Assembly (NCBI GenBank): GCA_019410105.1
Contig: DXTB01000001.1
Location: 186,001 to 250,000 of the forward strand
Length of the DNA stretch: 64,000 nucleotides
Direction: 5' to 3'
From: Clostridiales bacterium
GTDB taxonomy: Bacteria; Bacillota_A; Clostridia; Oscillospirales; Oscillospiraceae
The translations under genes and the position numbers were made by a program. The notes under the pieces are model-generated. The model saw nothing but the letters and a program-made list of their open reading frames with translations. It had not been told where the DNA came from and did no database searches. Numbering within the stretch: the stretch's first letter is position 1; the number at the start of each line of letters is the position of its first letter. This document shows, piece after piece, positions 57,543 through 64,000 of this stretch.

Positions 57543-59110
57543 GTGTTGAAATTGTCATGCCAAGAGCCGGTCTCACCATGGTGGAAGGCACGATCGGCAC
57601 TTGGAAAGCTGCTGAGGGTTCCCATATCAGCAAAGGCGACGTGATCATGGAATATGAAAACGAAAAGAACATGATCGACTACGAAGCCCTGACCTCCGGG
57701 ATCCTGCACATTCTTGCCCAGGAGGGCGACACGGTCAAGGTCGGTGACCCGATCGGCATCATGGCTGAGAGCCAGGCGGAATACGAAGCCCTGGTCAAGG
57801 GCGGCGCTGCGTCTGCGCCCGCGCCCGAGGCCGCGCCTGCCGCAGCCGGCTCCGTGCCTTCCGCCGGCGTCGTTGAGATTGAAATGCCCCGCGCGGGACT
57901 GACCATGGTCGAAGGCACGATCACAGAGTGGAAGGTCGCTGAGGGCACACAGGTGTCCAAGGGACAGACCGTCATGGAATATGAAAACGAGAAAAACTCC
58001 ATTGCCTACGAGATCGTGCACGGCGGGTTCCTCCACATCGTGGCGCAGGAGGGAGAAACCGTAAAGGTGGGTGCCCCCATTGCCTACGTAACGGACACCA
58101 AAGAGCAGTACGATCAGCTGGTGAGCGGCGGCGCTCCCGCGGCGGCCGCCGAGCCGGAGGAAAAGGGCTGCGCCAGAAACTGCCCCACCTGCGTCCACAG
58201 CAGCACCGTTCCGGATGCCGCCCCCGTCAAGGACCGCATCAGCGCCTCGGGCCTGGCCAAGAAGATGGCGAAGGAGGCCGGCATTGATCTGGCTGCCGTC
58301 GCGCCCACGGGCGGCCCCAACGGCCGGCGCATCGTTGCAAAGGACATCGAGGCGTATTTGAAGAACGCAAAGCCGGCAGAGGCAGTCTCCGCCGCTCCCG
58401 CCGCGGCTTCTGACGCGGATGAGGTCACGGCGATCCCCTGGGTCGGCGTGCGCAAAACCATCGCCCGCAACATGTTCAACAGCATGCAGCAGATGGCGCA
58501 GAGCACCTGTGTCTGTGAAGTCGACGCGACGGAGCTGCTGGCGCTGCGGGCAGAGCTGGTGGCGGATCAGGATATGCTTGGCTGCAAGATCACCGTAAAC
58601 GACCTTCTCTGCAAGATGCTGGGCAAGGTCCTGCCGAGACACCCTCTGGCAAACGCCACCTTTGACGGCAAAACCCTCTATACGCACAAGCACGTGCATC
58701 TCTCCGTGGCGGTGGGCGCAGAGGATGGCCTGATGGTTCCAGTGGTCAAAAACGTGGATCAGCTGAGCCTGTGCGAGATCAGCAAAAAGGTAAGAGACCT
58801 GGCCGCCCGGGCCAAGAGCAAGTCCTTGCTGCCGGACGAGCAGAGCGGCGGCACCTGCACCATCACCAACGTGGGCATGTTCCCCATCGACATCGGTACC
58901 CCGGTCATCAATCCCCCTCAGACGGTGATCTGCGGATTCGGGCGCACCGTGCGGCGGGCCGTTATCATGATGGACGACACCATCGCCCCGCGGTCCATGA
59001 TGAACGTATTCCTGACATTTGACCATCAGGTCCTGGATGGCCTGGAAGTGGGCCGGATCCTTAAGGACATCCAGTATTACATCGAGCATCCGGAGATGAT
59101 TTTGGCTTAA
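57539..59110 (+). CDS. Dihydrolipoamide acyltransferase (E2) with two lipoyl domains and a Cys-rich linker
   Basis: 523 residues. Lipoyl domain 1 (2-78) and 2 (112-188) carry lipoylation lysines K43 and K152 in YENEKN motifs. Ala/Pro linkers join them. The peripheral subunit-binding domain is at about 231-273 (ISASGLAKKMAKEAGIDLAAV). The catalytic domain (290-523) has the active-site His in FDHQVLDG (H496, D500). Between lipoyl 2 and the binding domain is CARNCPTC (C211, C215, C218), unusual for an E2. It transfers the acyl group from lipoyl to CoA. Start defined by the ATGA overlap with the leader ORF. Confidence 0.94.
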   Translation: MSVEIVMPRAGLTMVEGTIGTWKAAEGSHISKGDVIMEYENEKNMIDYEALTSGILHILAQEGDTVKVGDPIGIMAESQAEYEALVKGGAASAPAPEAAPAAAGSVPSAGVVEIEMPRAGLTMVEGTITEWKVAEGTQVSKGQTVMEYENEKNSIAYEIVHGGFLHIVAQEGETVKVGAPIAYVTDTKEQYDQLVSGGAPAAAAEPEEKGCARNCPTCVHSSTVPDAAPVKDRISASGLAKKMAKEAGIDLAAVAPTGGPNGRRIVAKDIEAYLKNAKPAEAVSAAPAAASDADEVTAIPWVGVRKTIARNMFNSMQQMAQSTCVCEVDATELLALRAELVADQDMLGCKITVNDLLCKMLGKVLPRHPLANATFDGKTLYTHKHVHLSVAVGAEDGLMVPVVKNVDQLSLCEISKKVRDLAARAKSKSLLPDEQSGGTCTITNVGMFPIDIGTPVINPPQTVICGFGRTVRRAVIMMDDTIAPRSMMNVFLTFDHQVLDGLEVGRILKDIQYYIEHPEMILA

Positions 59111-59129
59111 TCGCGGAGGAATACATATC

Positions 59130-60533
59130 ATGAAAATTGCTGTTGTTGGAGGCGGTCCCGGCGGCTATGTCGCCGCCATCCGGGCTGCCCAGTTGGGGGC
59201 AAGCGTAACGCTGGTGGAAAAGGAGCATCTCGGCGGAACCTGCCTGAATATCGGCTGCATTCCCACCAAGTGCCTGCTCCACAGCGCAGAGCTTTTGGCG
59301 GATATCAAGGAGCAGGGAAAGGCGATCGGCGTCGAGGCATCCGATGTTCGGATAAATTTCCCCCAGGTCATTCAGCACAAAAATGAGGTCTCCAAAAAGC
59401 TGACCAGCGGAATCGCAAGCCTGCTGAAAGCCAACAAGATCAAAAAAATCGACGGTGAAGCGTATTTCCTGGGCGCCAAGAACATGAGCGTTCTGAAAAA
59501 CGACGGCACCGAGGAGCCGCTGGATGCGGACGCATATATTCTGGCCACCGGCTCCGCGAACTCCGTGCCGCCCATCCCCGGCATCAAGGATAATCCCAAC
59601 TGCATCGATTCCACCGGTGCGCTGAGCCTGAAAGAACTGCCCAAGTCCATGGTGGTCATCGGCGGCGGCGTCATCGGCCTGGAGCTGGCCTGCGCCTACG
59701 CTGCTTTCGGCACTAAGGTGACCGTAGTGGAAGCCATGGACCATATGCTGCCCATGCTGGACAGCGATCTGACCAAAGTCGGCGTTGCCCACATGAAAAA
59801 AATGGGGATCAAGTTTTATCTGGAGTGCCCTGTTCAGTCTATGGCGGCTAATCCGGCGGGCGCAGAGGTCGTGTGCAGGAGCAAGGACAACCAGACGATC
59901 CGTTTCGTGGCGGAGAAGGTGCTGGTGGCTGTGGGACGCCATGCCAACACAGATTCCCTGCGTCTGGATGCAGGCGGCATCAAGCATGAAAAGGGACGCA
60001 TTTTGGTCAATGAAAAGATGGAGACCAGCGTGCCCGGCATCTATGCCATTGGCGACTGCGTGAAGGGCTACGCCCAGCTGGCCCATACAGCCAGCGCCAT
60101 GGGGGAGGTCGCCGCGGAGAATATTATGGGTCTTTCCGCCGCATACGACGAACGCACAAATCCCACCTGCGTGTACATGGAGCCGGAGGCGGCGTCCGTG
60201 GGGCTCACGGAGGAGCAGGCAAAGGCCCGCGGGATCGACTACACCGTCGGTAAATTTCCCATGTCCGCAAACGGAAAGGCACTCATTCTCAACGGCGGAG
60301 AGGGGCTTGTCAAAATCATTGCCGGAAAGCAGTACGGCGAAGTTCTTGGCATGCATATCATCGGCCCGCGGGCAACCGATCTCATCGCGGAAGGCGCCCT
60401 GGCCATCAGCGTGGAGGCCACTCTGGATGAGCTGATCTCCACCATTCACAGCCACCCGACGGTCACCGAAACCATGCGGGAGGCTGCATTGGATGCGGAG
60501 GGCCGGGCCATACACATGGTTTCGCGCCGCTAA
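59130..60533 (+). CDS. lpdA: Dihydrolipoamide dehydrogenase (E3)
   Basis: 467 residues with CGGAGGAA upstream. FAD motif VVGGGPGGYVAAIRAAQLGA, the redox disulfide GGTCLNIGCIPTK (C38, C43), NAD motif VVIGGGVIGLELACAYAAFG near 176, second FAD motif GIYAIGDCV near 300, and HSHPTVTETMREA with the catalytic His442-Glu447 pair. It reoxidises the dihydrolipoyl groups of E2 with NAD+. There is no lipoyl domain on the E3 itself. Last gene of the operon. Confidence 0.96.
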   Translation: MKIAVVGGGPGGYVAAIRAAQLGASVTLVEKEHLGGTCLNIGCIPTKCLLHSAELLADIKEQGKAIGVEASDVRINFPQVIQHKNEVSKKLTSGIASLLKANKIKKIDGEAYFLGAKNMSVLKNDGTEEPLDADAYILATGSANSVPPIPGIKDNPNCIDSTGALSLKELPKSMVVIGGGVIGLELACAYAAFGTKVTVVEAMDHMLPMLDSDLTKVGVAHMKKMGIKFYLECPVQSMAANPAGAEVVCRSKDNQTIRFVAEKVLVAVGRHANTDSLRLDAGGIKHEKGRILVNEKMETSVPGIYAIGDCVKGYAQLAHTASAMGEVAAENIMGLSAAYDERTNPTCVYMEPEAASVGLTEEQAKARGIDYTVGKFPMSANGKALILNGGEGLVKIIAGKQYGEVLGMHIIGPRATDLIAEGALAISVEATLDELISTIHSHPTVTETMREAALDAEGRAIHMVSRR

Positions 60534-60888
60534 AAAATAACAGTCTCTGTGCCCTAACAGGTCGCTTTTCCCTCTTATGCAGCAGCCGGGAGTTTTCTGC
60601 AAACACAGAAGTTTTGGATCTTGAACGGTGCGCTTTCCAATGGGGGGCACTTGTCACAAGCGGCAAATGGGCAATGGTGGGAAACGACCTCTTTCAGAAC
60701 TGCAGAAGATGCGGCATCCTTGGAGCTTCCTCTTTCAGTATCTCTCAGCGAGATCTCTTGAACTTTCAAAAGAGTTTACTGCCTGAGGGAACAGCCCCAA
60801 GTTGCGCGGATAGCACAAAAAGAGCTCCTAGTAGGAAAGATTGAGTTTTAAACGGAGAGGCATCTCACTAGCGGCACCTCTTCAGTCT
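60534..60888. other. Intergenic stretch after the E3 gene
   Basis: 355 bp without a supported gene. Short frames lack ribosome binding sites. No terminator hairpin with a U-run is obvious directly after the E3 stop; the first strong one is at 61117-61158. Confidence 0.5.
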
Positions 60889-61137
60889 TTAACTGGATGC
60901 AGTCACGGTTGCAGGAGTGAATATATCGGTTAATAATCTCATGGCTTCCGAAAAAGTAGCTGGTTTGTAACGGTAGATACATTCTGTTTTGAGGATAATA
61001 GATGAGAGATCCCCCATCATTGCATTGTCATAAGGATCTTCGCGTCTTGACATGGACGGCGCAATGCCGTATGTTTGAGTCAACTTAAAATATGCTTGCG
61101 AGGCGCATTGAACACCAGGGGCGCTGTGGAGGGGCAT
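60889..61137 (-). pseudogene. IS3-family transposase remnant (integrase-core end of OrfB)
   Basis: An 82-codon frame contains GVQCASQAYFKLTQTYGIAPSMSRREDPYDNAMMGDLSSIILKTECIYRYKPATFSEAMRLLTDIF. This follows the C-terminal part of the rve domain of IS3/IS150 OrfB proteins, where SMSRxGxPYDNA and LKTE..YR are conserved. The third catalytic residue Glu after PYDNA is replaced (AMMGD), the upstream two-thirds of the transposase is absent, and the end is unrelated. It is a fossil, not a working element. Confidence 0.82.
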
Positions 61138-61158
61138 CTCCGCAGCGCCCCTCTTTTT
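61117..61158 (+). terminator. Strong intrinsic terminator
   Basis: AGGGGCGCTG (61117-61126) pairs with CAGCGCCCCT (61143-61152), extended inward by three to four pairs, followed by CTTTTTC. It may end the long TRAP-dehydrogenase transcript 600 bp after its last gene, or be a relic with the transposase. Confidence 0.7.
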
Positions 61159-61485
61159 CTCCCGTTTTTTCTTTCGTCCTCCGCAGAGCCGTCAAATCCG
61201 GCTCTTTTCCGCTCTCAGGGGGCCGGTGGGCTGGAGCCATCTCCCGCTTCAAGGCGGGCACACAGGCCGCACACGGCTCGCGACCTCCTCAGCGCCCCAG
61301 GATGCCACCCCTCCGCCAAAGCCCCACACAGCCCCTCACAGGCGGCAAGAATTGGCTACTGCGCTCGAAGCCCTGGCGCTCAATCCCGGGTGCTTTACGC
61401 CATTCTCCGAGAGACTGCTATATTCTTTACTGCGGCGCAAATTTTGAGGGTTTCATCGCTCAAAAAATCCCATCTTCTTTACCAC
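61159..61485. other. GC-rich filler with one copy of the GCGGCGCAAATTTT motif
   Basis: No gene is supported. Open frames here lack ribosome sites. The motif near 61425-61445 (TTTACTGCGGCGCAAATTTT) matches the 46-bp periodic motif at 42516-42625. Confidence 0.5.
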
Positions 61486-62415
61486 TTATTCTCGCCGAAG
61501 CTGCTGCTTCATAACTTCAATAAACAACAGTGAAAGATGTGTCAGATAGGTATCCTTTCGATATACGGCAGCCAAATCCCAGACAAGGTCGGAAGAGTCT
61601 ATTACAAAATAAGTAACCGCACCGGGATGCTGACAGACCTTGGCTCCTTCCTCAGGCACAAATGTGCAGGCAATCCCCTGGGCGGTGAGATTGATGGCGG
61701 TTGTCAGGTTTCCAGTTTCCAGGAGGATATTTGTCTCCATGTGGTTTTTTTCAAGCATGTATCGGACTTCGTGCGTCAGGTTTTGCCCGGGTTTTGTCAG
61801 GATCAGCGGGATATGTTCCAAAAGCTCCAGAGTAGCAAGAGGATACCCTTCAAAAGTCGGACAATCCGCGAGTAAGCTACGCACATACGGGTGCTGCGTG
61901 GGCGCTGCCAGCAGAATGCGCTCCTCGCAGATGATCTCACAGGTAAGTTTGTTGTAATCCAACGTTCGGGGCAGATTCATAACAGCAAGATCAATCTTAT
62001 CATTCATTAATCCGCTCTCCAATAGAACCGACCGTCCCTCCGTCAGTTCAATATGAATATCCGGATACAGCTGATGAAAGCGAGGAAATACATCCGGCAG
62101 CAGGCAGGCACCGCGCCACAGGGCTACACCCAGCCGCAAGCGGCCGCTGGTCTGGTTCTTGATGTCCTGGAATTCCCGTCGGACATTCTCATCCAGTTTC
62201 ATAAGCTGGAGCACGTACTGATAGTAACGCTCTCCCGTGTAGGTAAGCCGCAGCGGAGACGTGCTGCGGTCAAACAGTTCCACCCCCAGATTGGCCTCCA
62301 GGCGCTTTACATATTGGCTCAGTGAAGGCTGCGAGATGTACAGCTGCTCGGCCGCCCTTGTCAGACTGCCTGCCTCCACGATAGCCGCAAAGTACTCATA
62401 ATTGCGAAATACCAT
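61486..62415 (-). CDS. LysR-family transcriptional regulator
   Basis: The ATG at 62415 has AAGGAG eight bases upstream; an upstream frame extension would cross the palindromic operator. 309 residues. The winged helix (1-65) reads VFRNYEYFAAIVEAGSLTRAAEQLYISQPSLSQYVKRLEANLGVELFDRSTSPLRLTYTG. The effector domain begins about residue 90 (SGRLRLGVALWRGACLLPDVFPRFHQLYPDIHIELTEG). It is divergent from the anion transporter gene and likely regulates it in response to the transported acid. Confidence 0.94.
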   Translation of the reverse strand: MVFRNYEYFAAIVEAGSLTRAAEQLYISQPSLSQYVKRLEANLGVELFDRSTSPLRLTYTGERYYQYVLQLMKLDENVRREFQDIKNQTSGRLRLGVALWRGACLLPDVFPRFHQLYPDIHIELTEGRSVLLESGLMNDKIDLAVMNLPRTLDYNKLTCEIICEERILLAAPTQHPYVRSLLADCPTFEGYPLATLELLEHIPLILTKPGQNLTHEVRYMLEKNHMETNILLETGNLTTAINLTAQGIACTFVPEEGAKVCQHPGAVTYFVIDSSDLVWDLAAVYRKDTYLTHLSLLFIEVMKQQLRRE

Positions 62416-62434
62416 ACCGCTGCTCCTTCCAAGA

Positions 62435-62452
62435 TATAATGTTGACATTATA
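62435..62452. promoter_or_regulatory. Palindromic operator in front of the LysR gene
   Basis: TATAATG-TTGA-CATTATA is an 18-bp dyad 20 bp upstream of the LysR start. It also contains a TATAAT-like hexamer. A likely autoregulatory site. The rest of the 242-bp divergent gap is AT-rich. Confidence 0.6.
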
Positions 62453-62657
62453 TTTTTTATATTACCTTTCGTCTTTGACGAAAGCAACGAAAATCAGTAA
62501 AATAATACGCAGAAAGCAAAATAGTGCACAATTTTTGCTGTAACCTTATCGCATATAGTCTTTCAAATTTTGATTTACAAAAGAAACGCCAATAATATTT
62601 ACTTTATGTCTGTGAATTCCCAGTATCCAAAAGAGGAGAAGAGGAAGGAGAACGTTT

Positions 62658-63929
62658 ATGAGTCCCGCAGTGATTACTCTATTGGTCCTGCTCGTTATGG
62701 TCGTGTTTTTTGTAACGGAAAAGCTTCCGGCAGCCCTAGTATCCATGCTGGGCGGCAGCGTTTTGGTGTTGTGTGGGATTATTGAACCGGCACAGTTGTT
62801 CAGCGCGTTTTCAGGCAGCACCATCGTTTTGATTGCCGCAATGATGGTGGTGGGTTCCACTCTGTTCCACACGGGCATCGCCGCAAAGATGGCGGACATT
62901 CTGGTCAAGCTCACCGGCACCTCTGAAAACGGCATTATGATCGCATTCATGCTGGTGGCGACCATTATCTCCGCCGTATGCAGCGGCGTGGCGGTCGTTG
63001 CCATGCTGCTCCCCATTGTGATCAGCGTCAGCCAGCGGGCAGGGATCTCCGTATCCCGCCAGCTGATCCCCATGTCCTTTGCCGCCAGTTTCGGCTGTAA
63101 CCTGACGCTGATGGGCGCCGCCAGCAATGTCGTCGTCAATGGCGCCCTGGAAGATCTGGGTGTTTCCTCTCTGACGTTTTTTGAGCTGGGCAAGGTGGGA
63201 ATCCCCATTTCTATTGCCGGCATGGTGTTCTTCCTGACGTTTGGCAAGCGATTTCTGACTCCCGGCGATACCTCCGACAAAGAATATCTGGAGGAGTACA
63301 CCGGCCAAAACAAGGCCGTTGCGTTCAACCCCGTCAAGGCAGGCCTGTGCCTGGTGATCATGGCTGTGCTCCTGGTGGCCATGGCGGTGGACAGCGATGC
63401 CCTGCCCATGTATCTGGTGGCTGCCCTCGCGGCGTTTGTCATGGTCCTGACCGGCTGCATCAAGCAGTCCGATGCCTATAAGGCCATCGATATGTCTACG
63501 CTCTTCATCGTGGCCGGTATGAGCGCGGTCTCCACCGGCATGAGCAAGAGCGGCGCCGGCGCGCTGATTACCGATACGGCGGTGCGTCTGCTGGGAGAGC
63601 ATCCCAACAAGCTGATCGTTCTGTTTGTGATCCTGGTTCTGGTGACAATCCTGACTAACGCCATGATGAACACCTCCTGCGCAACTCTGGTGACCCCGCT
63701 GTTTATTCCGGTGGCGCAGGCCTTCGGCATGAATACCGCCGCCGTAGCGGTCGCAATCTGCGTGGCGGCATCCTCCCCCTTCCTGACCCCCGTGGGAAGC
63801 GGCACCAATACTCTGATCGTTCGCCCCGGAAACTTGAAATTCATGGACTTCTTCCGGCCCGGTCTGGGACTTTCCATCGTGATCCTGGTCGTATCCATGA
63901 TCTTCATTCCCCTGTTCTGGCCGCTGTAA
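62658..63929 (+). CDS. SLC13/DASS-type anion transporter (citrate/dicarboxylate family)
   Basis: 423 residues, about eleven membrane helices with two internally repeated halves. Signatures: VFSAFSGSTIVLIAAMMVVGSTL-like SGSTIV loop near 53, SFAASFGCNLTLMGAASNVVVNG near 140 (SNT-type hairpin of the ArsB/NhaD and DASS group), and NAMMNTSCATLVTPLFIPVA with AASSPFLTPVGSGTNTL in the second half. Such proteins carry di- or tricarboxylates or sulfate with Na+. GAGGAAGG precedes the ATG. Divergent LysR regulator and a following dehydrogenase-like start suggest a small catabolic unit. Confidence 0.88.
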   Translation: MSPAVITLLVLLVMVVFFVTEKLPAALVSMLGGSVLVLCGIIEPAQLFSAFSGSTIVLIAAMMVVGSTLFHTGIAAKMADILVKLTGTSENGIMIAFMLVATIISAVCSGVAVVAMLLPIVISVSQRAGISVSRQLIPMSFAASFGCNLTLMGAASNVVVNGALEDLGVSSLTFFELGKVGIPISIAGMVFFLTFGKRFLTPGDTSDKEYLEEYTGQNKAVAFNPVKAGLCLVIMAVLLVAMAVDSDALPMYLVAALAAFVMVLTGCIKQSDAYKAIDMSTLFIVAGMSAVSTGMSKSGAGALITDTAVRLLGEHPNKLIVLFVILVLVTILTNAMMNTSCATLVTPLFIPVAQAFGMNTAAVAVAICVAASSPFLTPVGSGTNTLIVRPGNLKFMDFFRPGLGLSIVILVVSMIFIPLFWPL

Positions 63930-63952
63930 GCATATCAAGGAGGCAGTTAAAA

Positions 63953-64000
63953 ATGAAAGCCATTGTCGTTGACAAGGATTATGGCAGCGTGACATCTGAA
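63953..64000 (+). CDS. Start of a further gene, cut by the window end
   Basis: Only 16 codons are visible (MKAIVVDKDYGSVTSE), with AAGGAGG ten bases upstream and 23 bp after the transporter. The MKAIVV start is common in zinc-dependent medium-chain dehydrogenases, but this is too short for a firm call. Confidence 0.55.
   Translation, partial: MKAIVVDKDYGSVTSE

Overview
The window looks like a chromosome segment from a strictly anaerobic, GC-rich, spore-lineage gut Clostridium, probably Oscillospiraceae-like. The grounds are the sporulation genes yabP and yabQ beside a divIC/yabR block arranged as in Bacillus and Clostridia, a SpoVB-type flippase, HemZ, strong AGGAGG ribosome binding sites and TATAAT promoters. 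The placement is inferred from gene content, not from a marker search.

Region 1 (1-12.2 kb) is a catabolic locus. A plus-strand operon (end of an MFS carrier, a CoA-transferase, an aspartate-dehydrogenase-like enzyme) converges on a seven-gene minus-strand operon at a shared 20-bp hairpin terminator. The minus operon encodes a MmgE/PrpD enzyme, an octopine/nopaline-type dehydrogenase, a TRAP transporter (DctP-Q-M) and two proteins of the Asp/Glu racemase-arylmalonate decarboxylase fold. A near-consensus sigma-54 promoter stands before it. Divergently there is a third racemase-fold protein and a short LevR-like sigma-54 activator that lacks the usual PTS sensory domains. Together these suggest substrate-induced uptake and breakdown of an amino-dicarboxylate or opine-like compound.

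Region 2 (12.2-14.1 kb) is decayed non-coding DNA with an inverted repeat and a terminator. Region 3 (14.1-41.0 kb) is core chromosome: D-Ala-D-Ala carboxypeptidase, pgi, an SLH surface protein, recJ-relA, dtd, an MBL hydrolase, hemZ, a uridine-kinase-like protein, purine nucleoside phosphorylase, then SpoVB/mazG/HU/rqcP/yabP/yabQ/divIC/yabR, hpf, a PIN-like protein, an Xre regulator, gap, a histidine-kinase-like protein and mnmA. A GC-rich array of small covarying hairpins fills 23.4-24.6 kb. A candidate small RNA (about 35.0 kb) and a 26-codon gene (about 40.7 kb) lie in the gaps.

Region 4 (41.0-51.6 kb) starts with tRNA-Leu and initiator tRNA-fMet. The last 45 bp of tRNA-fMet is repeated exactly at 50.15 kb, and the two copies bound a 9.1-kb integrated island. 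The island carries its own tyrosine integrase, an AgrC/LytTR-type two-component pair, a stand-alone receiver-like protein that has lost its active-site residues, two lipoproteins, and two related 0.3-kb repeats whose hairpin tips are in opposite orientation. Directly after the second att copy lies a broken second integrase, so two elements were stacked at the same tRNA.

Region 5 (51.6-60.5 kb) has a Crp/Fnr regulator divergent from an operon joining a second TRAP transporter to a complete 2-oxoacid (acetoin-type) dehydrogenase complex: E1 alpha, E1 beta, a two-lipoyl E2 and E3. Import of a small organic acid or ketone and its oxidative cleavage to acyl-CoA is the likely joint role. An IS3-type transposase remnant and GC-rich filler follow. 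Region 6 (61.5-64 kb) is a LysR regulator divergent from an SLC13/DASS-type anion transporter and the first codons of another gene.
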